A DNA stretch of 64,000 nt from Candidatus Howiella intestinavium (GCA_904420585.1 CAJFVX010000045.1:1-64000); one strand, 5' to 3'; shown: positions 24,328-33,500, counted from the stretch's first letter. The notes: generated from the letters alone by a model not told the origin. Numbers and translations are program-made.

Positions 24328-26673
24328 ATGGTGGTGAGCGGTTTGAAGCAGGAAGCGCGGCCGGTCCAGTCGGCCGTATGGGAAAAGGTGCAGCAGGCGG
24401 CCAAAGGGGTGCTGGGGCAGATACTGTGGGCGGCCGGCGGATTTTTGGGGGCGCGCACGGCGGTCTTCGGGACCTACGCCCCCTTCGGCCTGGCGGTCAT
24501 CGGCGGCGTGCCGGCGGCCTATACCCTGGGGGCGGCGGTGGGGGCGCTGCTGGGGTACTTCATCCCCGTGACGGGAGGAAACGCCTTCCGGTACATAACC
24601 GCCGTATTGGCGGCGGCCTCCATCAAATGGCTGCTCCACGGCATCTTAAAATTCACCCGGACGCCCCTCTACTCGGCCCTGGTGGCCCTGGCGGCCACGG
24701 CGGTGACCGGGGCGGCGGGGGCCGTGGGCAAAAGCTTTTCGCAGGCGGTCGTCATGATTGGGGCCGAAAGCCTGCTGGCGGGGGCGGGGGCCTACTTTAT
24801 CCACCGGGCCTGCGCGCTGCGGGACAAGCCCTCCCCCGGCCTTTACAGCCAGGAACTGGCGGCGGCGGTCATCGCTGTCAGCATCGGGCTTATGGCTTTG
24901 GTGCCCTTTCAAATCGGGGATATATCCATCGGCCGGGTGCTGGCCGTCCTGCTGGTGCTGGCCGCCGGCCGGTTCGGCCGGGAGGCGGCCGGGGCCATCG
25001 CCGGGGTATCGGCCGGCCTGGCCGTCAGCCTCTGCGGGGAAATCGGGGGCGCCGACACCTTATATATGGCCGGCATGTACGCTGCAGGGGGGCTGCTCTG
25101 CGGGGTCTTCTCCCATTTGGGAAAACTGGCGGCGGCCTTTGCCTTTCTGCTCACAAGCGGCCTGGGGGCCGTGCTGGCGGGGGGCAGCGTCCAGTCCCTT
25201 GCGGCCGTGGCCGAGACGGTCATCGCGGCGGCGGCCTTTCTGGCCCTGCCCCGGAAGCTGGGGAGCCGGCTGGCCGACCTGTTTTCCCCGCCGGCCGAGC
25301 TGCCCCGGCTGGACAGCCTGCGCAAATCCCTGACCATGCGGCTGGACTTTGCCTCGGAGGCCCTGCATAACGTCTCCCGGACGGTGGAGGAGGTGGCCGG
25401 CCGCCTGCGGCGCAAGGGGGCGCCCGACTTTACCGACGTGCTGTCCGGGGTGGAGGAGGACGCCTGCAAGGGCTGCGCCCTGCGGCTGCACTGCTGGGAG
25501 ACGGCCAGGGCCGACACCCTGACGGCCCTGGTGGACATGACCAAGGCGGTCAAGCGGGGGGAGGCGGCCCCGGAGGAATCGGTGACGGGGGAATGGAGCG
25601 AGCGCTGCCTGCGCCCGGCGGCGGTAGGGGCGGCCCTGGCGGACCATTTTAAGGATTTCGCCGCCCGGCAGGCGGCCGAGAACCGCATCGACGAGGTGCG
25701 GCAGGTGGTGTCCGACCAGTTTGAAGGGGTGTCGGACATGCTGGCCGATTTGGCCGAGGAGTTCGAGACGGCCCAGCAGTACGACGTGGAGCTGGCGGGC
25801 AAAATCGCCGACGTGCTGCGGTCGGCCGGGATACTGACGGCCGACTGCGGCTGCTGTATCGACCAGTTCGGCCGCATGACGGTGGAACTGCGCATCCGGG
25901 ATACCGGCCTTGCCCAGGTCAACCGGGCCAAGCTGATGCAGCTGGTGGAAGCGGCCTGCGGCCGCACCTTCGACCCGCCCTGCGTCAACAAGGGGCGGCA
26001 GGAGTACCACGCCGTCTTTTCCGAGAAGGCGGCGCTGGATATAGAGCTGGGGGCCTGCCAGTACGCCTGCGGGGACGCCCGGCTGTGCGGCGACGCTTTT
26101 GATACCTTCCGGGACGGCCGGGGCCGGTATTTTATGGTGCTCAGCGACGGCATGGGCACCGGGGGCCGGGCGGCGGTGGACGGGGCCATGGCGGCGGGGC
26201 TTATGTCCCGGCTGTTAAAGGCCGGATTCGGCTTCGACTGCTCTCTGCGGATTGTCAACGCGGCCATGCTCTTTAAATCCACCGACGAGTCCCTGGCCAC
26301 CCTGGACGTGGCCTGCATCGACCTGTTTACCGGCCGCACGGAACTGTGCAAGGCTGGGGCGGCCCCCACCCTGGTCCGCCGGTCGGGGCGGACGGGCAAG
26401 GCCTCCTGCTCCTCCCTGCCCGCCGGCATCCTGCGGGACGTAAGCTTTGACCGGGCCTCCATCGAACTGGTGCCGGGGGATTTGCTGGTGCTTTTGTCCG
26501 ACGGGGCGGTGAGCGGGGGCACCGACTGGATTTGCGCCCAGCTGGAGCAGTTTGAAGACGGGGATATAAGGGAATTGGCCGAATCCATCGCATCGGCCGC
26601 CCGCCGCCGGCGGGACGACGGCCACGAGGACGACATCACCGTCCTCACCGCCCTGGTGCGCAAGGCGGTGTAA
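24328..26673 (+). CDS. spoIIE: Stage II sporulation protein E (serine phosphatase)
   Basis: About 781 aa. SpoIIE sits at the asymmetric division septum and dephosphorylates SpoIIAA, which frees sigma-F in the forespore. Residues about 30-330 are roughly ten hydrophobic helices. A cytoplasmic linker (340-560) follows, containing CKGCALRLHCWE and the CGCCIDQFG cysteine cluster. The C-terminal PP2C-type phosphatase (570-780) shows VLSDGMGTGGRA, LATLDVACIDLFTG, LVLLSDGAVSGG and GHEDDITVLTALV with the metal-binding Asp residues. The start is uncertain: ATG 24328, GTG 24331/24334 and TTG 24343 are possible and none has a strong ribosome binding site. Its presence indicates an endospore former. Confidence 0.94.
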   Translation: MVVSGLKQEARPVQSAVWEKVQQAAKGVLGQILWAAGGFLGARTAVFGTYAPFGLAVIGGVPAAYTLGAAVGALLGYFIPVTGGNAFRYITAVLAAASIKWLLHGILKFTRTPLYSALVALAATAVTGAAGAVGKSFSQAVVMIGAESLLAGAGAYFIHRACALRDKPSPGLYSQELAAAVIAVSIGLMALVPFQIGDISIGRVLAVLLVLAAGRFGREAAGAIAGVSAGLAVSLCGEIGGADTLYMAGMYAAGGLLCGVFSHLGKLAAAFAFLLTSGLGAVLAGGSVQSLAAVAETVIAAAAFLALPRKLGSRLADLFSPPAELPRLDSLRKSLTMRLDFASEALHNVSRTVEEVAGRLRRKGAPDFTDVLSGVEEDACKGCALRLHCWETARADTLTALVDMTKAVKRGEAAPEESVTGEWSERCLRPAAVGAALADHFKDFAARQAAENRIDEVRQVVSDQFEGVSDMLADLAEEFETAQQYDVELAGKIADVLRSAGILTADCGCCIDQFGRMTVELRIRDTGLAQVNRAKLMQLVEAACGRTFDPPCVNKGRQEYHAVFSEKAALDIELGACQYACGDARLCGDAFDTFRDGRGRYFMVLSDGMGTGGRAAVDGAMAAGLMSRLLKAGFGFDCSLRIVNAAMLFKSTDESLATLDVACIDLFTGRTELCKAGAAPTLVRRSGRTGKASCSSLPAGILRDVSFDRASIELVPGDLLVLLSDGAVSGGTDWICAQLEQFEDGDIRELAESIASAARRRRDDGHEDDITVLTALVRKAV

Positions 26674-26755
26674 CCCCCCCGCCCGCTCCTTCGGCATTTG
26701 CTGTGTGCCCCGGCCGACGCGCATGCCGCCGGCCCCGAGAAATGGGACAAACGGA

Positions 26756-26783
26756 ACCCCCGGCCCATAGGCGGGCCGGGGGT
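26756..26783. terminator. Hairpin between convergent spoIIE and paralog 2
   Basis: An 11-bp stem ACCCCCGGCCC/GGGCCGGGGGT has T-rich but interrupted flanks on either side. It is a probable shared terminator. Confidence 0.55.
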
Positions 26784-26819
26784 CGGTTTGGAATGGATAA
26801 AAACGGCGAATGGGATAGA

Positions 26820-28394
26820 TTATTCCCCAGGGCCGATGACGGTGACGGCGTCGTTCCCCTTGATGATTTCGCCCACCACGCTGGCCGCGTCATAGGTCAG
26901 GGTAACGCCCAGGCCCTCCCCCGTGTTTCCATAGGCGTACAGGGTGGGATAGGGGCCTACCGAGATAAGCTTGGTGTTAATCAGGGTGCAGTTGGTGGGA
27001 TAATACTGGTAATTGCCCCCGCCCTTGTTGCCCAGGGTCAGGGCGGCCAGGTTAATCTCGTTGCCGGTGCCCCAGTCCCTGTTATCAAAGTAGTGCAGCA
27101 CACTGTCGTCCTCCTGGGTGAGGGTCAGGGTGCAGTTTTCCAGCACCGCCGTGCCGCCCCGGACGACCACCCCGTGCATGGTGCCGTTGACGGTGCAGTT
27201 TGTCATATTCAGCTGACAGGGCACATTGACCAGCACCGCCGTGCCCACATCCGTGGAGGTCAGGGTCGAATTGCGGATGTTGAAGACCGGGTTGTGGTTT
27301 TCAGTCGTGCTCGCGTTGGTGGTCACGCAGTAGCCGGCGCACTCGATGACGGAATCGATGATGTCCACCACGGCACCGTCGCCTGCGGCGTATACGGCGG
27401 TGCCGGTGGTTTTGTAGTCGACGCCGTTCAGCAGCACACGGCCGCCTTTTTCCGTTGAGATGCTGCTGTTGGTGACCGCTTGGGCGGCCAGTTCCAGACC
27501 GCCGTCCTGGATGTTGAGGTTTTCCCCGTCCGTTACCGTCACGCTGTCGGCGGTAAGGGTCTTGCCATTCAGGTCGATGTTGGTGGTGCCCGACTGGCTC
27601 ATGGGGATGTTCTGCGTGCCGAAGTCGATGTCGTCGGTCAGGCGCAGGGCTTCGTTGGGCTGCAGGTTCTCCACCTTTTCCGCAAATTCCTCGGTAGTGG
27701 AAACCTCGGCGTAATAGTCGGCCTGCAAGTCGTACTCGCTGCTGCCGAAGCCGTCTTGTTCCACGGCGGCCTGGGCGGCCCGGATGGTTACATTGGCGGC
27801 AAAGTCCTTGCCCATATATTCGTTGCCGGCTTCCTCATACATACCGTAAACCAGCACGAACTGCAGGGATTCCTCCGGCAGCAGGACGGTGTCGTCCATG
27901 GTGTCGGCCACATCGTTTATGGTGCGCATATCCCGGGGGGTGAACCGGCCCACGGCCGCCCCGTTTTTTATCTGTACAAAATCAAACCACAGGGCGTCCA
28001 TCAGGCCGCCGTCTTCCAGGGTGAACTCCAGCTGAATCTTGGCGGCCAGAGAGCCGCCGTTGACCACTTCCAGCAGCTTGGCCGAGGACTTGCCCGGCTC
28101 CCACAGGGTCTCGTCGATAATGGCGGAGGTATCTTTCTTCAGATCCTGCGCGCCGGCCGCAAAGGTAATGGGCTGGCCCCCGTTGACCCCCTCGATGGTA
28201 TAGGTTTTGTTGCCTGCGGCATCCAGGTCGTAGGCCAGGGCGTCAATGGACAGATTCCCCGCCTGGATTACGTTGCCCGTGTTTGTCACGCTGTCGGTAA
28301 ACCAGGCAAAGGTAGTGCCCGCCAGCAGGGCCAGGGAAACGGCCAGGGACAGGGCGCTTGCAGCCAGCGCCCGCTTGGTGCTTTTTTGAGACAT
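26820..28394 (-). CDS. SipW-type signal protein, paralog 2, beta-helix tail
   Basis: 524 aa from ATG 28394 (GGGAG upstream; TTG 28409 is less likely). Signal and first strand: STKRALAASALSLAVSLALL, then AGTTFAWFTDSVTNTGN. The conserved domain (about 45-215) contains NGGQPITF, LWEPGKSSAKLLEV and LVYGMYEEAGNEYMGKDF. The hinge is DGFGSSEYD. The tail is right-handed beta-helix-like: DLNGKTLTADSVTV, VIECAGYCVTTNAS, NIRNSTLTSTDVGTAVLVN, LENCTLTLTQEDD. It is exported through a SipW-type peptidase encoded elsewhere. It is transcribed against spoIIE and has its own promoter. Confidence 0.82.
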   Translation of the reverse strand: MSQKSTKRALAASALSLAVSLALLAGTTFAWFTDSVTNTGNVIQAGNLSIDALAYDLDAAGNKTYTIEGVNGGQPITFAAGAQDLKKDTSAIIDETLWEPGKSSAKLLEVVNGGSLAAKIQLEFTLEDGGLMDALWFDFVQIKNGAAVGRFTPRDMRTINDVADTMDDTVLLPEESLQFVLVYGMYEEAGNEYMGKDFAANVTIRAAQAAVEQDGFGSSEYDLQADYYAEVSTTEEFAEKVENLQPNEALRLTDDIDFGTQNIPMSQSGTTNIDLNGKTLTADSVTVTDGENLNIQDGGLELAAQAVTNSSISTEKGGRVLLNGVDYKTTGTAVYAAGDGAVVDIIDSVIECAGYCVTTNASTTENHNPVFNIRNSTLTSTDVGTAVLVNVPCQLNMTNCTVNGTMHGVVVRGGTAVLENCTLTLTQEDDSVLHYFDNRDWGTGNEINLAALTLGNKGGGNYQYYPTNCTLINTKLISVGPYPTLYAYGNTGEGLGVTLTYDAASVVGEIIKGNDAVTVIGPGE

Positions 28395-28494
28395 ACCCTT
28401 CACTCCCAATTCTATATTTTTCTGCAGGGCCGGCGGCGGGAGTTATAAAAAATTCCAGCCCGTTTATTCCGGCGACGGCCTCTCAGATACTTTT

Positions 28495-28523
28495 ATATTA
28501 CCATGAATATCCAGCCATTTCAA
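28495..28523 (-). promoter_or_regulatory. Promoter of SipW-type paralog 2
   Basis: On the minus strand, TTGAAA (28518-28523), a 17-base spacer and TAATAT (28495-28500). It lies 100 bases before ATG 28394, leaving a GC-rich leader. Confidence 0.6.
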
Positions 28524-28582
28524 TATGCCGGGCGCATACTGCGTTATCAAATGTTGCATGGGAGCGCTTTCCGGCGGCGGCC

Positions 28583-29443
28583 TCAGGCGTGGGACAGGGA
28601 GGGGAACCGCAGCCGGCGGCCGGCGCAGGGGTTCTCCCCGCCCGCCAGGACAAAGAGGGTGTCCTCCCCCGCCAGGGGCGTGACGGCCCAGTCCCCGGCC
28701 TCCGCCGGGGCAAAGCCCAGTTCGGCCCGGCTTTCCTGCCGGCAGAGGCCGGCCAGCACCTCGCCCAAAGGCCGGCCGGGATGGCCGAAGATGTCGTGGC
28801 AGAAAAGGGTATCCCCCTCCCTCTCGGCCAGCACCACCGTGTCCATGGAGGGGGAATAGTATGCGCAGCCGGGCAGGCAGCCGCACCAGAACATGATCAG
28901 CCCCAGGTTATCCTCCATGGAAAAGGATGAAAAGGGGTTGGACTTTGCATAGCACCGCCGGAGAATCTCCTGCCCGGCCGGGCTGCCGGTATCCAGGAGG
29001 ACGAAATCCCCGGGGCCGGGGCTGACGGGGAGGGTATACTGAACCTCAGCCGCCTGCCGGAACCCAAAACGGGAATAAAAATTCAGAACCGTATCGTTGG
29101 CGAAGAGGTAGACGCCGTCGGCCTTGCCCTGCCAGTCGGCCAGGATTTCCTCCAGCAGCCGCCGGGCCAGGCCCTGCCCCCGGAAGCCGGGGTCGGTCAT
29201 AACCGTGCCGATTTGAATATACCGCCGCCGGCGGCCCTCCAGCCGGAAGTCCATGGGGTTGACCGCGGCGCAGGATACCACCCGGCCGCCCTGGGCCAGG
29301 ACGTAGGGGATGTAGCGGTCCCCCCACCAGCCGGCTGCATACCAGTCGGCAAAGGACAGGCCGAAGACCCGCCGGGCTAAATCCATAAAGCTTTCCCGGA
29401 GGGCATCGTCCTCCCGCACCTGCTTGTACAAGGTAAACGTCAT
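28583..29443 (-). CDS. GNAT-family N-acetyltransferase
   Basis: 286 aa. An acetyl-CoA-binding GNAT core lies at about 50-150: IQIGTVMTDPGFRGQGLARRL is the pyrophosphate-binding motif and FYSRFGFRQ is motif B. The C-terminal 130 residues form a second, degenerate domain. AAGGAGG precedes ATG 29443. It is the last gene of the GntR/ABC operon, 11 bases after the permease, so it may modify a compound handled by that transporter; the substrate is unknown. Confidence 0.88.
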   Translation of the reverse strand: MTFTLYKQVREDDALRESFMDLARRVFGLSFADWYAAGWWGDRYIPYVLAQGGRVVSCAAVNPMDFRLEGRRRRYIQIGTVMTDPGFRGQGLARRLLEEILADWQGKADGVYLFANDTVLNFYSRFGFRQAAEVQYTLPVSPGPGDFVLLDTGSPAGQEILRRCYAKSNPFSSFSMEDNLGLIMFWCGCLPGCAYYSPSMDTVVLAEREGDTLFCHDIFGHPGRPLGEVLAGLCRQESRAELGFAPAEAGDWAVTPLAGEDTLFVLAGGENPCAGRRLRFPSLSHA

Positions 29444-29454
29444 GATAATCCTCC

Positions 29455-30099
29455 TTACAGCTCCCGCTTTTTATAAAAATAGATGGACAGCTGCCAGGAG
29501 AGGAAGAAAAGCAGGGCCGACGCGGTCAGGAGAATCAGCAGGGGCCCCCAGCCGGGCAGGATGGCAAAGACGGCGGGCAGGTCGGCTGTGCTGTCGGAGG
29601 TTATCATCCCCAGGGTCACAAAGAAGGCGCAGAGGGCGCCGATGATGATATAGTAGGCGATGCGGCCCCGCTCGGCCCCAAGCCGAAAGACCACCGGCAG
29701 CAGCAGGGAGGGCGCCAGCAGGCCCACGCTGCAGAGAAGGGCGGCCATGGAGAGGAAGCCCTCGGGTTGGAACTGTCCCACATAGGCCGCCCGGACGCCC
29801 TGGGCCAGCAGGCTGAGGATAAGGCAGACTGCCAGCAGCAAAAGCACCAGCAGGTACTTGACCGAAACCACCGCGCCCCGGGAACAGGGCAGGGTGTCGG
29901 CGCAGCTTATCCACCGGTTGCGCTCGTCGTAGGACAGGATGGTCACCGGCAGCATGCTGGCAATCAGGACGGGATACAGAAAGAAAAAGAAGCTGCCTTC
30001 ATTCATGGCCGCCACGGCGCAGAAGACCACCGCCAGGACGAAAAAGGCCATGCCGTATTTTTTCAGCATCAGCAAATCCTTATATACAAGACCCTTCAT
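29455..30099 (-). CDS. ABC-2 type membrane permease
   Basis: 214 aa with about six hydrophobic segments. MKGLVYKDLLMLKKYG is the usual amphipathic start of ABC-2 permeases, followed by FFVLAVVFCAVAAM and SYDERNRWISCADTLPCSR, which is characteristic of the ABC-2 family paired with YtrA/GntR regulators. The ATG is 1 base beyond the ATPase stop codon, implying coupled translation. The longer frame to 30141 lies in the ATPase gene and is rejected. Confidence 0.86.
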   Translation of the reverse strand: MKGLVYKDLLMLKKYGMAFFVLAVVFCAVAAMNEGSFFFFLYPVLIASMLPVTILSYDERNRWISCADTLPCSRGAVVSVKYLLVLLLLAVCLILSLLAQGVRAAYVGQFQPEGFLSMAALLCSVGLLAPSLLLPVVFRLGAERGRIAYYIIIGALCAFFVTLGMITSDSTADLPAVFAILPGWGPLLILLTASALLFFLSWQLSIYFYKKREL

Positions 30100-30100
30100 G

Positions 30101-30946
30101 CTATTTACCCCCTTTGGCCATATAGACAAACAATTCCTCAATGCTCACCGGGCCCACCTGCAGGCCGGCCGGAACCTTATCCCGCCGGACCACCGCCTCG
30201 GCGCCGTAGGGCGACACCTTCTTGCCCAGCACCGCCCCGGCGGGCAGGGCCGCCAGCTGGCTTTCGGAGCAGCGCACCACCCCGTAGCTTTCGCTCAGCC
30301 GGTCCTTTTCCTCTAAAAGCAGCAGCTTTCCCTTATGCAGAAAGGCGATGTAGTCGCAGAGCTTCTCCAGGTCGCTGACAATGTGGGAGGAGATGAGCAC
30401 GGCGTTGCGTTCATTGCGGGTGAATTCCGACAGGATTTCCACCACCTCGTCCCGCACCACCGGGTCCAGGCCGCTGGTGGCCTCGTCCAGAATCAGCAGC
30501 CGGGCCCCGTGGGACAGGGCCGTGGCAATCCCCAGCTTCATCTTCATGCCCTTGGAATATTCCTTAAAGGGCTTATCCCAGGGCAGGGAAAACCGGTCCA
30601 TATACGAAGCGAAGTCCTCTTCCGACCAGCGGGTGTAGATGCCGGAAAAAATCCGCTCCATCTGCCGGGCGGTCAGGGCCTCGGGATAGCCCACCTCGTC
30701 CAGCACCACGCCCATGTCCTGCTTGACGGGGGTCAGGTCGTCCCCGTCCGACGCCCCCAGGATGCGCACCCCGCCCCCGTCCTTCCTTATCATGCGCAGA
30801 AGCAGGCGGATGGTGGTGCTTTTGCCCGCCCCGTTTTCCCCCACCAGCCCCAGAATACAGCCGGCCGGCAGGGCGAAGGATACCTTATCCAGGGTAAAGC
30901 CCCGGTACTTTTTGCTCAGGTTGCGCACTTCCAATACATTATCCAT
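30101..30946 (-). CDS. ABC transporter ATP-binding protein
   Basis: 281 aa. Walker A is GENGAGKSTT, the signature is YSKGMKMKL (a variant of LSGGQ seen in ABC-2 exporters), Walker B is LLILDEATSGLD, and the switch His is in LISSHIVSDLE. The C-terminal 70 residues are an accessory domain. It powers the adjacent ABC-2 permease. Its start overlaps the GntR gene by 8 bases. Confidence 0.94.
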   Translation of the reverse strand: MDNVLEVRNLSKKYRGFTLDKVSFALPAGCILGLVGENGAGKSTTIRLLLRMIRKDGGGVRILGASDGDDLTPVKQDMGVVLDEVGYPEALTARQMERIFSGIYTRWSEEDFASYMDRFSLPWDKPFKEYSKGMKMKLGIATALSHGARLLILDEATSGLDPVVRDEVVEILSEFTRNERNAVLISSHIVSDLEKLCDYIAFLHKGKLLLLEEKDRLSESYGVVRCSESQLAALPAGAVLGKKVSPYGAEAVVRRDKVPAGLQVGPVSIEELFVYMAKGGK

Positions 30947-31325
30947 GACTCGTTTCCTCCTCGCTTAAGATGGAAAACAGTTCGAGAATATCCTTGCGGC
31001 TTAAATTGCAGGAGGCCGCCAGGCGGTTTATCTCCCCAATATACTGCTCGATTTTCTTGAGATTTTCCTCCCGCAGCAGCTCGGTATTTTTGGGCGCCAC
31101 AAAGGAGCCCTTGCCCGCCACGGTGTAAATAAACCCTTCTTTCTCCAGTTCGTCATAGGCGCGCTTGGTGGTGATGACGCTGATGCGCAAATCCTTGGCC
31201 AGGTTCCGGATGGAGGGTAAGGCCTCGTCCTCCATCAGGGCCCCGCTGATGATTTGGCTCTTTATCTGGGTGTATATCTGGTCGTAGATAGGCGCCCCGC
31301 TCTTATTGTCGATGAAGATCTGCAT
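30939..31325 (-). CDS. GntR-family (YtrA-type) transcriptional regulator
   Basis: 128 aa from ATG 31325; GTG 31337 overlaps the ribosome binding site TAAGGAG. The winged HTH (about 10-75) reads GAPIYDQIYTQIKSQIISG, then LPSIRNLAKDLRISVITTKR and LEKEGFIYTVAGKGSFV, typical of GntR. The short helical C terminus (dimer only, no ligand fold) is that of the YtrA subfamily, which represses its own ABC operon. A perfect palindrome overlaps the -10 of its promoter, fitting autorepression. Confidence 0.92.
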   Translation of the reverse strand: MQIFIDNKSGAPIYDQIYTQIKSQIISGALMEDEALPSIRNLAKDLRISVITTKRAYDELEKEGFIYTVAGKGSFVAPKNTELLREENLKKIEQYIGEINRLAASCNLSRKDILELFSILSEEETSHG

Positions 31326-31344
31326 GCCTTTCTTCACTCCTTAA

Positions 31345-31385
31345 CTGTACATGTACAGTATATACAGTAAGAACAGATATGTCAA
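31345..31385 (-). promoter_or_regulatory. Consensus promoter with operator palindrome for the GntR/ABC operon
   Basis: On the minus strand, a perfect TTGACA (31380-31385), a 17-base spacer and TATACT (31357-31362). The perfect 14-bp palindrome CTGTACATGTACAG (31345-31358) covers the end of the -10 and the likely start site, and a CTGTATATAC half-copy lies next to it. A strong promoter with an operator over +1 fits repression by the GntR protein. Confidence 0.8.
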
Positions 31386-31444
31386 TAGGGGCGGCGAAAT
31401 AATTTTTGAAAGGAAAATGAAACCGAATCGTAACTTCCTATTTA

Positions 31445-31472
31445 TTGACAGATGTGCTATACTGTATACGAT
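31445..31472 (+). promoter_or_regulatory. Candidate promoter of the PASTA pseudokinase gene
   Basis: TTGACA (31445-31450), a 16-base spacer and TACGAT (31467-31472), about 190 bases before the gene. TATACT at 31458 is an alternative -10 but lacks a -35. Confidence 0.45.
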
Positions 31473-31510
31473 TAGACTGTCAGGCTGCCCCAAAGCCTAT
31501 GGAACCGTCC

Positions 31511-31594
31511 GGGCCGGCGACATGTGCGTCGGCCGGGGATATGTCAGAAGGGGGCTCGCCCCTCTTCTGCAGCTTGCCGACAAAGGCGGCAAGC
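31511..31594 (+). repeat. Modular hairpin repeat, copy A (partial)
   Basis: The copy contains CGACATGTGCGTCG, then a hairpin AGAAGGGGG/CCCCTCTTCT (31546-31568), then GCTTGCCG/CGGCAAGC (31572-31579 with 31587-31594). It lacks the ACAAATCCCGC hairpin found in copies B and C. It sits in the leader of the pseudokinase gene. Confidence 0.75.
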
Positions 31595-31661
31595 GGAAAA
31601 TTATGGGCATGGTATGGACATTTCCGCGTCTTAGTATATATGTGTATAAAAGAGGGAAAGG

Positions 31662-33482
31662 ATGAAACCTGTCATGCAAAACACCGACCGGCTCTGTATG
31701 GGCTGTATGAACGACAACGGCGGCGAGCAGATCTGCCCCATATGCGGGTACGACGAGCAAAGCCCCCATCCGGAATCGGCCCTGCCTCCCCGGACCTTTA
31801 TCGGCGATGGCCGGTATCTGGTGGGCAAGGTGCTGGAGACCAACGGCCAGGGGATTACCTATCTGGGCTGGGACAATACCAGCGACACCATCGTCTGGAT
31901 TCAGGAGTACTTCCCCACCGGCCTGTGCGAGCGCCTGGCCGACGGGACGGTGCAGAAGGCAGAGGGCTCGGAGTTCCCCTTTGAGGAGGGGATGCTTGCC
32001 TTTTTGGAGCTGTCCCGGTCCCTCTCCCGCCTGCGGGAGCTGCCGGCCCTGCTGCCGGCAGTGGAGGTCTTCGAGGCGGGCGGCACGGCCTATTTCGTGC
32101 AGCAGGCCGTATCGGGCATCACCCTCAGGGAATTCCTCCTGCGCAACGGGGGGACGCTGACCTGGGAGCAGGCCCGGCCCCTCTTCCTGCCCCTGCTTTC
32201 GGCCTTAAAGACCCTGCATAACGCCGGCATCGTCCACCGGGGCATCTCCCCCGAGACCCTGCTGGTGGGCCGGGACGGGAAAATCCGCTTAAAGGATTTC
32301 CTCATCCCCGCCGCCCGGACGGCCCGCAGCGATATGACCGCCCAGCTCTACCCCGGCTTTGCCGCCATCGAGCAGTACGGGTTCGACGGCCAGCCCGGCC
32401 CCTGGACGGATGTCTACGGCTTTGCGGCCACCCTCTTCCGGGTGCTGGTGGGCAATCCGCCCCCCGAGGCCACCGAGCGGGTGACCGACGACCATATGAA
32501 TATCCCCTCCAAAATCGCCCAGTCCCTGCCCCACCATGTGCTGACGGCCCTGGCCAACGCCCTGCAGATTCTGCCGGAGGACCGGACCCAGTCCATGGAT
32601 GAGCTGCGGGAGGACCTGGTGCCTGCGGCCGAAGCCGGCCAGGGCAGGGGGGGCAACGGCAAAAAGAAAAAGGGCGGCAACAAGCGGTACGGCCTTATTG
32701 CCGCTCTGTCCACGGCGGGGGTCATCGTGGTGGTGCTGGCCGTGCTGGCCATGACCATCTTCCGGGACGACCTCTTCCCCGGGGGAAACCAAAGCGGCCT
32801 GGCCCTGCCCTCCATGAGTTCGGTGGGGAACGCCCAGCCCGAGGAGTCGGGAGAAAAACTCTATACCGTGCCCAACCTGGCGGGCCAGACCTTCGCCCAG
32901 CTCACCGACAATACCGAGTACCGGGATATTTACCAGTTTGAAATCGTCTCCGAAAGCTATAACGACTCCCAGCCCCGGGGGGCGGTCTACGAGCAGAGCC
33001 CGGCGGCGGGGACCACCGTCACCAAGGGCACCAAAATCCAGGTGCGCATCAGCCTGGGGCCCTCCACCATCGCCCTGCCCAACCTGGTGGGCCTGACCCG
33101 GGACGCGGCCTACATCCAGCTGCTGGAACTGGGCTTTTTGCCCGGCTCGGTGCAGTTCTATGAAAAGTACGACGCCACCAAGCCGGAAGGCACGGTGGTA
33201 GAAGTGGATCCGGGGGAGGGCGCCCAGCTGCACCCCGAATCCAGCGTGCGGGTCTTTGTCAATTCCTTTGTGGCCTCCTCCTCTGACGTGACCACCACGA
33301 CCACCACCTCCCGCCCCGTTGTGACTGCGCCGCCGGCTACCACGGCGCCTCCCACCACCACCGAGCGCCCCTCCACGACCACCAGCGAATCAACCACAAC
33401 CTCCGAGGATTCTTCCTCCCACGAGTCCCACTCCTCCCGCCCCGACTCGGAGGAGGAGCACAGTTCGGAAGAAGAGGAATAA
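31662..33482 (+). CDS. PASTA-domain Ser/Thr pseudokinase with zinc ribbon
   Basis: 606 aa. Order: zinc ribbon (Cys 12, 15, 25, 28), kinase-like domain (about 45-310), basic segment GKKKKGGNKR, one membrane helix (about 345-365), two PASTA domains (about 388-455 and 456-530) and a Thr/Ser/Glu-rich tail. The kinase fold is recognisable (IVHRGISPETLLVGRDGKIRL) but active residues are changed: Gln in IVWIQEYFP where Lys is normal, Gly in HRG for HRD, and DFL for DFG. It therefore probably does not phosphorylate. PASTA domains bind muropeptides or lipid II, so it may be a cell-wall sensor or scaffold. Ending in Glu-rich SEEDSS-like sequence is unusual. Confidence 0.87.
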   Translation: MKPVMQNTDRLCMGCMNDNGGEQICPICGYDEQSPHPESALPPRTFIGDGRYLVGKVLETNGQGITYLGWDNTSDTIVWIQEYFPTGLCERLADGTVQKAEGSEFPFEEGMLAFLELSRSLSRLRELPALLPAVEVFEAGGTAYFVQQAVSGITLREFLLRNGGTLTWEQARPLFLPLLSALKTLHNAGIVHRGISPETLLVGRDGKIRLKDFLIPAARTARSDMTAQLYPGFAAIEQYGFDGQPGPWTDVYGFAATLFRVLVGNPPPEATERVTDDHMNIPSKIAQSLPHHVLTALANALQILPEDRTQSMDELREDLVPAAEAGQGRGGNGKKKKGGNKRYGLIAALSTAGVIVVVLAVLAMTIFRDDLFPGGNQSGLALPSMSSVGNAQPEESGEKLYTVPNLAGQTFAQLTDNTEYRDIYQFEIVSESYNDSQPRGAVYEQSPAAGTTVTKGTKIQVRISLGPSTIALPNLVGLTRDAAYIQLLELGFLPGSVQFYEKYDATKPEGTVVEVDPGEGAQLHPESSVRVFVNSFVASSSDVTTTTTTSRPVVTAPPATTAPPTTTERPSTTTSESTTTSEDSSSHESHSSRPDSEEEHSSEEEE

Positions 33483-33500
33483 GCTTCCCCATCCATCCCA

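Noticed and set aside
24909-26768. 619-residue open frame antisense to spoIIE
   Set aside because: It is a shadow of high GC content in spoIIE; Ser/Arg/Pro-rich with no motif or ribosome binding site.
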